Assembly (NCBI GenBank): GCA_039105265.1
Contig: JAPFFF010000013.1
Span: 1,426,001-1,490,000 of the forward strand
Reading direction: 5' to 3'
Source of the DNA: Tritrichomonas musculus
Lineage: Eukaryota; Parabasalia; Tritrichomonadida; Tritrichomonadidae
Length of the DNA stretch: 64,000 bases
In this document: one piece after another, positions 19,112 through 27,972 of the stretch
How positions within the stretch are numbered: the first letter of the stretch is position 1
How the letters are laid out: each line of letters begins with the position of its first letter
Program-made: the position numbers and the translations under genes
The notes under the pieces: model-generated
Database searches by the model: none
What the model was told of the DNA's origin: nothing
What the model saw: the letters and a program-made list of their open reading frames with translations, nothing else

Positions 19112-20065
19112 ATGCCATTTAAGCATTTGGACACAGAACTGATTGATGAGCTGTTAAGTACAAAGAAAAGAATAGGAAAGGGAGCAACATCGACTACATA
19201 TAGAGTCAAGAACTGCTTTACAAACAAAGGCTCACTCTGCTTAAAAATGTTGAATGGCGAATATTTCACTCTATCTAATGAACAAGATACAAATAAATCA
19301 AAGAATAAATCATCATGGACTGAAGAAGAAGAACAAAACAACGAAGAAGAAGAAAAACCAGAATTTGATATTGAAATGGCTAATAAACTTTACAAAGAAT
19401 ATGAATTATTGCATCTTCTCTGTCATCCAAACATCTTAACTGCCTATGGATTCTACTTAGGAGATAAAACACACAATCCAGCAATTCTCCTTGAATTTTG
19501 CATGCAAAACCTCAGCAAAGCAATCAAAATGTTTGATGATGTTGATCTTGTTGGCGTCATCTATGAAATCTGCTCAGCGATGGAATATCTTCACGAGTAC
19601 AATGTTTTCCATCGTGATTTGAAGATGGCGAACATCCTCATCAAACAAAACAAGCATGTCAAAATTTGTGACTTTGGGATGTCAAAAGTAATTGACTTGA
19701 CAACATTGACTTCTCTCACACATAACGTTGGAACAATAGCATTCATGGCTCCAGAATTATTCCGCGAAGACCAAAAATATAATGAAAAAGTTGATGTTTA
19801 CTCTTTTGGTGTTGTTATGTACTTCATCGTCACAAAAGGTGAGGAGGCACCATTCACTGGAACTGGCTCCTATGCATCTTTAAAACTACCTAACAGCATC
19901 AACAAGTTATCTCAATCAATAATCAAAAAATGCTGGTCTAACTCACCTGAAGAACGTCCAAGCTTTAGTGACATTTTGAAAACGATGACTGACAACAATT
20001 TCATGCTTGTCGATGGAATTGAGGACAAAATTCCAAACCTTCTAAAACACTTGGGATTGAAATAA
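19112..20065 (+). CDS. Protein kinase, TKL-like, formerly the kinase domain of an ankyrin-kinase
   Basis: The frame has 317 codons and encodes a complete kinase domain. It has a glycine loop (G22-K-G24), the ATP lysine K45 in LCLKML, a likely helix-C glutamate E96, HRDLKMAN (167-174) with catalytic D169, DFG (187-189) and MAPE (212-215), then DVYSFGVVMY and a C-lobe arginine in EERPSF. An acidic insert (about 68-84, rich in Glu) separates strand 3 from helix C. It should phosphorylate Ser/Thr in the cytosol; substrates are unknown. The frame is open upstream for 23 codons that read as an ankyrin C-cap, and is then closed by a stop. So the domain was the C-terminal half of a larger protein. 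All catalytic residues are kept, which favours continued function as a separate gene. It converges on a PPP phosphatase gene 61 bp away. Confidence 0.85.
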   Translation: MPFKHLDTELIDELLSTKKRIGKGATSTTYRVKNCFTNKGSLCLKMLNGEYFTLSNEQDTNKSKNKSSWTEEEEQNNEEEEKPEFDIEMANKLYKEYELLHLLCHPNILTAYGFYLGDKTHNPAILLEFCMQNLSKAIKMFDDVDLVGVIYEICSAMEYLHEYNVFHRDLKMANILIKQNKHVKICDFGMSKVIDLTTLTSLTHNVGTIAFMAPELFREDQKYNEKVDVYSFGVVMYFIVTKGEEAPFTGTGSYASLKLPNSINKLSQSIIKKCWSNSPEERPSFSDILKTMTDNNFMLVDGIEDKIPNLLKHLGLK

Positions 20066-20126
20066 TTTAATTTAACCTAATTACTTACTAAATTAAGAAC
20101 TAATTTTTATTTTTATTTCTTTATTT

Positions 20127-21164
20127 TTATACACAATGTATTGGATCATCAATCAAATATGGAGTTATTTCATCATTAGATGAAATAGGAATAGATAATT
20201 GAGAATTTTCATTGCCTTTTAATAACCAATCTGGAAAAATTATTCTTCTTTTTTGTGTTTTTGTTTCTGATAAAGGAGAAAATCTTTCATTTGTTAGTTT
20301 TAAATCTTTGGTAATACTAACAACCATCGCGTCGTTATAATGACAACAATAATTGCTATTACTGAATATCGTCAAACATGTCCGATCATCAAACGACCAT
20401 TTATATCCATCAAAACATTCTTCATGTGATCTTATTATGAATTGGATATTGTTCCGTTTCAAAAAGCTATTTAAACTCTCACTCGAAAAATAATATCCAA
20501 TCCCTCTTGGACTTTTCATAAATCCAGTTTTAATATCATCAAAAGGATCACTCCAAAGCAAATCTGTGAAAATGCTTTCATTACTTATATTATATGGTTT
20601 TTGTAATTGACCAAAATCTTCCAAGTTTTTAAGTTTTGGTGAAATTCCACCATGAACACAAAAAACTATATCTGCTACCAATGCTGCAATTGGGAAATAA
20701 CCAAATAAATCAAAGAAAGATTCATACAAAAAATGATCATATTTTCTACAACACTCATCATAAAATCCATGTTCTTTCGATATTGATCTTGTTTCATGAT
20801 TTCCTCTCAATAAATTAATATTTTTAGGATACTTGCATTTAAGAGAAAGTAATAAAACCATGACTTCAATACTGAATTGTCCTCGATCAATGTAATCTCC
20901 AAGAAAGAGGTATGATGTATCTGGTGGATATCCACATCTTTCAAAGATTCTAATAAGATCATCAATATTTCCATGAATATCACCAACTATCGTGATAGGA
21001 TTATCTAATCTAATCATCGTTGGTTCTGGAATAATAATTTTTTTTGAAAATTTAATTAAATCTATAATTGAATTTCTACAAATAAGATTATTAATTATTT
21101 TCTTTTTATTAATTCTTGATAGAAGAACTTTATAAATCAAATGATCTAAATCTGAGCTGAGCAT
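20127..21164 (-). CDS. PP1-like serine/threonine protein phosphatase (PPP family)
   Basis: The protein has 345 aa and carries every PPP signature: GDIHG (61-65), GDYIDRG (89-95), RGNHE (120-124), HGGISP (171-176) and RSHE (245-248), where PP1 usually has RAHQ. The metal ligands and catalytic histidine are therefore present, and the enzyme should remove phosphate from Ser/Thr through a two-metal centre. SNSNYCCHYNDA replaces the usual SAPNYC. The last 50 residues (TQKRRIIFPDWLL onwards) have no match that I recognise. The length is close to that of PP1 (about 330). The start is the first ATG, with an initiator 42 bases upstream. Its 3' end faces the kinase gene at 19112-20065. Confidence 0.93.
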   Translation of the reverse strand: MLSSDLDHLIYKVLLSRINKKKIINNLICRNSIIDLIKFSKKIIIPEPTMIRLDNPITIVGDIHGNIDDLIRIFERCGYPPDTSYLFLGDYIDRGQFSIEVMVLLLSLKCKYPKNINLLRGNHETRSISKEHGFYDECCRKYDHFLYESFFDLFGYFPIAALVADIVFCVHGGISPKLKNLEDFGQLQKPYNISNESIFTDLLWSDPFDDIKTGFMKSPRGIGYYFSSESLNSFLKRNNIQFIIRSHEECFDGYKWSFDDRTCLTIFSNSNYCCHYNDAMVVSITKDLKLTNERFSPLSETKTQKRRIIFPDWLLKGNENSQLSIPISSNDEITPYLIDDPIHCV

Positions 21165-21200
21165 TATTTAAAAATAAACTAATTTCAACTTGTCAAAATA

Positions 21201-21208
21201 AAAAATGA
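21201..21208 (-). promoter_or_regulatory. Initiator (Inr) of the phosphatase gene
   Basis: On the minus strand the sequence is TCATTTTT, 37-44 bases before the ATG at 21164. It fits TCA-pyrimidine-(T/A). Confidence 0.5.
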
Positions 21209-21678
21209 TGTTATGAATTCATCATTTTTTGAAAGATCGAGTTGAGGCAAAATTTTATATTGAATTTTTAACGTTTTTGCATTGAAAGTCAAAGGGATTT
21301 TTTTTGAACATAAATCAAAAACAATTTTCAACAATAAGGAAGTTTTTTTTAAATATAAATATTTAATTAAATTCAACTAAATAAACTAAATAATTCCTTT
21401 TTTATTCAAGATATCATCAAATTAATAATGTATGTTATTTCAAAATTTCAATACAAAATGATCGATCAACTTTAATAACAAATGGTGAATTATCCCAAAA
21501 TATTAATATAATATTTCTAATTATTAATTAATTTATATTTTATTTGCATATAAATAAACAAAAATAACCACTTCGATAAGTATCCATCAATAATTATTAA
21601 TTCAACTAATAGAATTTTAAAGAAAGAAAAAAAATAATATAAGAAAGTATTTATTATAATTGTAAAAATAAAAGAATT
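21209..21678. other. AT-rich intergenic DNA
   Basis: No gene or repeat is visible between the phosphatase promoter and the 3' end of the MATE gene. Confidence 0.5.
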
Positions 21679-23448
21679 TCAAAGTTCAGGTAGATTCTTA
21701 GCTTCATTATTTTCAGTGACTTCTGAATCACTCTCGTTATCCTTAGCCTCAAGTTGTCTAGAATTCATAGAATTACGAGTTGCTTCCAAATCAGTGTTAT
21801 CCTCCAATTTACTCTCATTTTTTCTCATTTTAGATTTAATATCATCATCATCATTGTTTATTTTTTTGCTTTCTTGTTCGATCATTTCTCTCTGTTTCTT
21901 AGACTTTTTGTAGAGCTTGATCATTGGGTAGATCAAGAGTCCGATACCGACGACTGTTCCAAAAGCTATTGTGCAAGAATACAAGTACATCAACCTTTTT
22001 ACGTCGTGTTTATTCGTGTAGAACAAGATGTAAGCGAAGACCAAATAACCAACAAAGTTAGACATCAAAGAAACGATCATTGCTTGCCAACCTCTTTGCA
22101 AAGCCTGCAGCATTGCCTGGCTGTTGAATTGTATCCAACGAAGGAAGCCTGTGTAATTGCTATTTCTCAAGATTGGCACGGCGTAAGCAAGATAATCCTC
22201 ACCTTTTCCAAAGATGAGAGAAATTTGTCTTGGAATTACAAGAGCCAAAGTTGTTACAATTGCTGACCAAGAAAAGTTGATCCAAGCGGCATGAAAAGAG
22301 AGTCTAAGGAAACGTTTATCATTCTGTGAAGCATGTGCATAAGAAGCAGGAGGAATGAAACCTGTTGTCACAGCTATACAGATACAAACAGCGAATTGAT
22401 AAACACGACATAAAACATTAAAACCAGACATTGCAAGGTCATATTCACGTCCATTTGAGCACGAACGACCAATTAAATTTCTAATGGGTATACCTGGAAT
22501 GCACCCCGACAAATTTGACACTAATTGACTTAAACCAACAACAAGAGCTGGCCATGTGTTCTTGCTGAATGGCTTAAGTAATTGTCGCCATTTCGGTTGA
22601 ATTCCAAATTTACCTTTGAAATAAAGAATGACTAGAACAATGCCTGGAACTGCATCTGCTGCAACTGTAGCAATCGAAGCAGAACAAATTCCACAATTCA
22701 AACCAAACAAAAGAAGTGGACAAAGACCGAATGATGAAATGATTAGACTGATTAAATCAATGATTCCAATCAACATCGTTCGACCTTCTGCTTGTAAGAA
22801 GCCTTGACAGCATAAACTAATACATGTTAATACAGAGCATGCACATAATGGAAGAATGTATTGGAAGCCAAGACGTGTCGTTTCTTCACTCGCATTGTAC
22901 CATTTGCACATCGTATTGTGCGCTGGTAAAATGCAGACGGGAACAATGATCCCACAAACAATCGTAAAACGAAGAAGATCACATGCAACTTGCGTGGCTT
23001 CATCAAATTGCTTCTTCCCAAAAAGTTGGCTGATCTTGGTGGAACCTGCAATCATTAGAAAGTAGCCAAATGCACGACCAATGCCTTCTAATGTAATTTC
23101 TGTAGCTACTGCGGAAAGTCCTCGTTCTCCAAGCTTTTTTGAAACCCAAATACTGTTGATAATTCCATAAAGAGCACCTGTGACTTGCGATATTATTGGT
23201 CCAATCATTAAATTGCAGATTGTAATTAATGGTTTTCGTCCTGCTAATCTATATATTTCTTGCTCGTTTTTTTCTTTAGATTCTTCATTTACTGTGTTTT
23301 TCCTCTCCATTTGAAGGTCAAATGAAGAAGGACTCTCTGAATCTTGATTTTCTTCTGATAATGATTGATCGTTTGGGGTTGAGGAATCTTCTGATTTATC
23401 CGATTTTGGCAAGTCTGATGAAGGATATTGCTGTGTTTGTGAAATCAT
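21679..23448 (-). CDS. MATE-family multidrug/toxic compound efflux transporter
   Basis: The protein has 589 aa. A hydrophilic Ser/Glu-rich N-terminus (about 1-65) precedes a MatE core with roughly 12 membrane segments (about 70-525). The first repeat begins LAGRKPLITICNLMIGPI and includes the typical AVATEITLEGIGRAFGYF and GSTKISQLFGKKQFDEA. The second repeat begins near WPALVVGLSQLVSNLSG. The C-terminal tail (about 530-589) is charged. MATE proteins export cationic drugs or metabolites against Na+ or H+; the substrate here is unknown. The family is expanded in trichomonads. The ATG at 23448 is the first in the frame; no clear initiator is seen in the first 60 bases upstream. Confidence 0.92.
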   Translation of the reverse strand: MISQTQQYPSSDLPKSDKSEDSSTPNDQSLSEENQDSESPSSFDLQMERKNTVNEESKEKNEQEIYRLAGRKPLITICNLMIGPIISQVTGALYGIINSIWVSKKLGERGLSAVATEITLEGIGRAFGYFLMIAGSTKISQLFGKKQFDEATQVACDLLRFTIVCGIIVPVCILPAHNTMCKWYNASEETTRLGFQYILPLCACSVLTCISLCCQGFLQAEGRTMLIGIIDLISLIISSFGLCPLLLFGLNCGICSASIATVAADAVPGIVLVILYFKGKFGIQPKWRQLLKPFSKNTWPALVVGLSQLVSNLSGCIPGIPIRNLIGRSCSNGREYDLAMSGFNVLCRVYQFAVCICIAVTTGFIPPASYAHASQNDKRFLRLSFHAAWINFSWSAIVTTLALVIPRQISLIFGKGEDYLAYAVPILRNSNYTGFLRWIQFNSQAMLQALQRGWQAMIVSLMSNFVGYLVFAYILFYTNKHDVKRLMYLYSCTIAFGTVVGIGLLIYPMIKLYKKSKKQREMIEQESKKINNDDDDIKSKMRKNESKLEDNTDLEATRNSMNSRQLEAKDNESDSEVTENNEAKNLPEL

Positions 23449-24623
23449 TTATAATGTTTATTTTCAATTCAAAAGTTTTAAACCAAAAAAAAAATTGCGT
23501 TAAAAATATTTTATCACAGATTAAAGTTTTTATGAAATAATTTTATATAAAATATAATTTAAAGCATAATATATTATTTTGGCTTTATTTTATCATATTC
23601 TGAGAAGAAATATAAATATCTCAAAAATTGAGATGGCTTTGAATCTATTCAATATAATTCAATATTAGATGGCCATTTATTGTATTATTATTCAAACGTC
23701 AAAAGAAAATGATTGAAATATTAGCCTCATTGATATTTTCCATCCAAATGCACTTTGGAATGCATTTTATGTGTTAAGTTTTCTTTATAAAATGATCTAC
23801 CAATATTTCAATTAATTTGAAAAATTGAGAAGAAGATAATCCGAAACTTTTTGAAAAATAAAAAAATAAAACTTAATATATGGAAGCTTCCTCAGTTATT
23901 AAGGTAAATTAGTACAGATCCATTTAAATAGATGTCGGTCAACTCAAATACTACTCTAATCGTTAACTTCAACATTGATTTTTAAAACTAGTGATTACCA
24001 ACCATTCAGAACGCTTATTTGAATATTTTACCAATAAATATCAATGAACTTTATTAATTATGTTTTTCCAACAATTGCTAAAATTTTGAAAGTAAATCAT
24101 CCAATATCCACAAAAATAATTAAAAATCAGCATCATGCTATTTTTTTTAAATTACTACGAGTCATATCTTTTTTAATAAAATGTCTTCCATGAATAAGAT
24201 CTTAATAATATCATGCAAATTATTTTCTAATTCAAATTCACAATATTTTGGATTATGCTTTCAAATCATGCTTTATATATAACCCAATATATTTAAAAGC
24301 TAATATTTGAATGCTTAAATATGCAATAGATTAAGAAATAATCTTAGCTGTCTTATGCTTGCTGTCCTTATTTCTTGATCCGTATTTATTGTCATTTAAT
24401 CTACATTTGCTATAACTTGCTGATATGTGACTGATAATACTACTATATATTTGCTTGATGATCTTTAGTCATTGTTTGCTGGTCTGTAGTTATTGTTAGC
24501 TAATTTGGAATTGTTTTTCTTGTTAACTGATATACGACAACTGCTTGATTTCTAATGATTGCAACTTGCTAATTAAAATTAACCTTTTTACGAAATTATA
24601 TTGGAAAAAGGTCATATTACGTA
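23449..24623. other. Intergenic DNA with a degenerate T/G-rich repeat
   Basis: No gene is seen. From about 24340 to 24590 the plus strand repeatedly uses TTGCT-(G/A) followed some 15-20 bases later by TAGTTATTG-like words, which suggests an old, decayed tandem repeat with a period near 33-36 bp. Confidence 0.4.
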
Positions 24624-24631
24624 ATATAAAG

Positions 24632-24962
24632 GGATAAACTAAAGTATAGTAAGGCTTTTCTGAAGAACCTTCAAAAAGTGGAAATCATTCAGAAAAAATA
24701 ATCTAAATAAAAAAATTGAAAAAACAAATCTTTTTATATTTTTACATAATTTTTACCGAGGCTACATACCGCCTAGCGGGCGTCGAGCGAGGCTGAGCGA
24801 AGCGAAGCCGAGTCGAGACCCCGCGGCTGGCGGTAAGAATCGGTAAAAATTTTGTAACATAAAAAGATTCTTTTTTTATTATTTTTATTTGATTATTTTT
24901 TCTGAATGATTTCCACTTTTTGAATGAGACTCAGAAAAGCCTTACTATACTTTAGTTGATCC
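24632..24962. mobile_element. Foldback MITE with GC-rich core and 8-bp target duplication
   Basis: The element is 331 bp. Its left end begins GGATAAACTAAAGTATAG and the reverse complement of its right end begins GGATCAACTAAAGTATAG. The arms match for about 140 bp each, through AAGTGGAAATCATTCAGA and TTTACATAATTTTTACCGA. Direct ATATAAAG copies flank it at 24624-24631 and 24963-24970, a clean 8-bp target duplication. The central 80 bp is strikingly GC-rich (CCGCCTAGCGGGCGTCGAGC and AGCGAAGCGAAGCCGAG). No protein is encoded. An 8-bp duplication fits hAT, P or Merlin-type transposition, or long-TIR MULEs with an atypical length; I cannot decide among them. Confidence 0.85.
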
Positions 24963-25051
24963 ATATAAAGATTAGAAAATTCTGTTTATTTGTATCTAGA
25001 CCATAGGGAATAATTTTTTTTTGAAAATTATAAATTAGGCAAAAATTTATT

Positions 25052-26302
25052 ATGAATAATGGAAATCGAAATAGAAATAATGATCCGTATTCTGATTCAA
25101 ACAAACAATTTATAGAGCTCATAAAAAACAATGATCAAGTAGGTTTATCTTCAATGATGACAGATGGCGACGCTACAGGTTCTAACTTTTGTATCGAGGA
25201 AGTAAATCGAGGCGATTTAATTAATAATAATTCCAATCAAAACGAAAGACTACTAGAAAGAGAAGACAACCTGATCAATGATAGAATAACGTTACTCCAT
25301 GTGGCTGCTTATTATGATTCCCTTGAATGCTTTGTCTACCTTCATAAAATAAAAAATTATAATATTCGGATCTTTTCGTCAAGATCCTTTTTACCGCTCC
25401 ATTACGCCTGCTACAACGGATCGATGGAAGTTACAGGCTACATATTACGCGAAGATGCATCAGAAATACTACTTTGTACAAATAATTTGCTTCTTTGTTT
25501 TGCAGTTCATGGTAATAACGCCAAAATATTGGAAGAACTTTTTCAACATGGCGCAATACTACGAAAGGTTCAAAATAATATCTATGATCCAATAGGAAAG
25601 GCAATTTCTGTTGATAATTATGAAAGTTGCGAAATTCTAACGAGATATTCAGAAGGTTATAGCACTGATTTTTCGCCCGCAATGACAGCAGCTAAAATGG
25701 TTAATGCAGAATTAGTTCGTTTCCTTGTCAAAAAGCCAAGTGATCTTGATTTTTCTGATTTAGTGCACAAATCAGTTTTTTCTCTAATATTCGAAATTTC
25801 CGACGGCCAAAAATTCAGAGAATTAATAATCGAATGGTTATCGAAGTGGGATGACATAGAATTAGAGCCTCCAATGAATTTACATATGAATGGAGTATGT
25901 CATTGGGCCTGCAAATTAGGCGATCCTGATGCTGCAAAATTGATGTTCAGAACAAATAATGTCTATATAAACAGAATAGGGATAAACAACCATTTAGGTA
26001 CTTACTATTTGGCAAATAAAAATAATAATATGACTGATCATGAAATCATCACTATGCTCAATATTATGATTTCAAATGGATTTGATATTAATTTCCAACC
26101 TGAAGGTGGCTACTGTGAATCAACTTTAAAGAGCTTTTTAAGAACAATTAGAATTAGATATGAGGTCATTGACTTTCTTATCAGCAAAGGAGCTGATCCA
26201 AACTTACCTTGGTCAGAAGATAGAACGCACACCATTTTAGATGATGTGAAGAAAAGGAAAAATGATAAAAAATTGATGAAAATATTTGAAAAATTTTTAT
26301 AA
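25052..26302 (+). CDS. Ankyrin-repeat protein
   Basis: The protein has 416 aa and is intact. After an Asn-rich N-terminus (1-75) come ankyrin repeats: ITLLHVAAYYDSLECFVYL, FLPLHYACYNGSMEVTGYI, LLLCFAVHGNNAKILEEL, PIGKAISVDNYESCEIL, SPAMTAAKMVNAELVRFL, CHWACKLGDPDAAKLMF and a last unit near EVIDFLISKGADPNL. It lacks the DUF3447 segment and has no kinase or other catalytic domain. It is probably a protein-binding scaffold in the cytosol; the partner is unknown. The start is the first ATG of the frame. No clear initiator is visible in the 80 bases between this gene and the MITE. TAAA overlaps the stop, as is common for trichomonad 3' ends. Confidence 0.8.
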   Translation: MNNGNRNRNNDPYSDSNKQFIELIKNNDQVGLSSMMTDGDATGSNFCIEEVNRGDLINNNSNQNERLLEREDNLINDRITLLHVAAYYDSLECFVYLHKIKNYNIRIFSSRSFLPLHYACYNGSMEVTGYILREDASEILLCTNNLLLCFAVHGNNAKILEELFQHGAILRKVQNNIYDPIGKAISVDNYESCEILTRYSEGYSTDFSPAMTAAKMVNAELVRFLVKKPSDLDFSDLVHKSVFSLIFEISDGQKFRELIIEWLSKWDDIELEPPMNLHMNGVCHWACKLGDPDAAKLMFRTNNVYINRIGINNHLGTYYLANKNNNMTDHEIITMLNIMISNGFDINFQPEGGYCESTLKSFLRTIRIRYEVIDFLISKGADPNLPWSEDRTHTILDDVKKRKNDKKLMKIFEKFL

Positions 26303-27700
26303 ATACTTAAATAAAAATATTTTTATAAAGAATTATTATTGTTTACGAGAAAAAATTTAAAAGATAATAAATCATATTTGAGTTATGAGCAAAATAAATT
26401 TTACTGATATTTGAAGCATATTGAATTAATTTTCTTGATATTTTCATAAAAGTAAAAAGTTTCATATCAATATAATATAATATATAAGTTTATTATTTTA
26501 TTTAAATTTATAAAGTAAATAAAAAATAATATTTTTTAAATAATATATTAAGATAATAATATTTAAAAATTATTAATTATATAACTTTTTGTTGATAATA
26601 TTTTTTGGTAATATTTAATGATATTTTCAATTATAATATCAAGTTAAGAAAAGCAAACATCAAAATATTTCATATAAATGCATTTTATTATATATCCAAA
26701 CTTCTGTGGTTATTAGCCCAAAATTAAAAAAAAAAAAAAATGTAGCAATCAAATAAATATGAAAATATTTTGTTTGCATTTTTAAACTATACAAAAGTGG
26801 AGATAAATTCATCAGTCCCAATATATTATAATAATAACGAAAATTCTCATCACAAGCACGTTTTATAATTCATTAATAATCGATCTAAAACCTTGAATTT
26901 ATAATCGTTTAAGCTTATATGAAGTCAACATGATAGAAATAATTCTTATTATTAGACAAATTTTAGTTTATTTCACAAATATCATCTATTTTCCCTTTAT
27001 GGTGAAAATTTACTTAAAAAAGGCAACATTGAAGTATAAATAAAATTCATTTATTCAGATTTATTTGAAAATAATTGAAATCTTCTGATGCTTTTATAAA
27101 AAAAATAGAAAGATTAACATTTGCTTAAAAAAATGGTAATTATAATAATAAAACTTCATTGTATCACATGCGAATAAAACTGTTTTATGTAAAACATTGA
27201 AGTATGCGATTTCTAAAAGGAATTGATGTAATAAAAAAAACTGAAGAGAGACCAGTATGTCTAAAATATAGATGGTAAATCTTTGTAACACTGAAAAAAA
27301 CAAATCATGAAAAGCAAAAAGAGATTTGGATTAAAACTGGTAAATTATTAGATAATAATTTTTTTCTATTTGAGTATAAGATCAAGAATATTAGTATAAC
27401 ATCAGATCAAATGCAATTATATATATATATATAGCGTGGACTGTAAAATATAAAATTGGATAATCCCTATTATTTAATTTCTTAAAGGCCTTAATTTAAT
27501 ATTGAATAGACATCCGTGTGGTACGTCTTCACCTAGGTGATAATTGCTTAAAAAACTAATTTAGAAATATGACTAAATGATTTGCTTAATAAAACTTTTT
27601 TTATCTTAATAACTTTGGTTTGTTATAAAAAGTTTTATATAAAACTTTTATATCAACAAATGCTTAAAAAAGAAAGTATGTATAATTTTTTGATATTGAA
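26303..27700. other. AT-rich intergenic DNA
   Basis: No protein gene is visible. There is a (TA)n run at 27419-27434 and a short perfect palindrome CACCTAGGTG at 27530-27539. The meaning of the palindrome is unknown. Confidence 0.45.
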
Positions 27701-27772
27701 TCCGACATCGTTCAGCGGTTAGGATACGTGGTTTTCATCCACGGGATCGGGGTTCGACTCCCCGTGTCGGAA
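27701..27772 (+). tRNA. tRNA-Glu, anticodon TTC
   Basis: A 72-nt cloverleaf is evident. The acceptor stem is TCCGACA/TGTCGGA with discriminator A. The anticodon stem CGTGG/CCACG holds the loop TTTTCAT, giving anticodon TTC (Glu). The T arm is GGGG-TTCGACT-CCCC. A box (TTCAGCGGTTAGG) and B box (GGTTCGACTCC) are intact. There is no intron and no encoded CCA. Confidence 0.97.
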
Positions 27773-27775
27773 TGC

Positions 27776-27786
27776 TTTTTTTTTTT
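27776..27786 (+). terminator. RNA polymerase III terminator of tRNA-Glu
   Basis: A run of at least ten T begins four bases after the tRNA 3' end, the standard Pol III stop signal. Confidence 0.8.
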
Positions 27787-27972
27787 GATAAAAAATAGTA
27801 AAATAATATTCATGAAAGGTTCAAAAGATATTTGAAATGATTAAATATTTATTTAGATAGTCCAATCTATGCTTACAACACTTTAATAAAAAAATTTAAA
27901 ATTTATAAAATGAAAACAGAAAGAATCATGAAAGATTAATTTTTATAATATTATATATCTGTTTAATTTCAT

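Noticed and set aside
19112-21164. Kinase and phosphatase as an operon-like functional unit
   Set aside because: They are on opposite strands and the kinase derives from a different larger gene, so a shared function is not supported.
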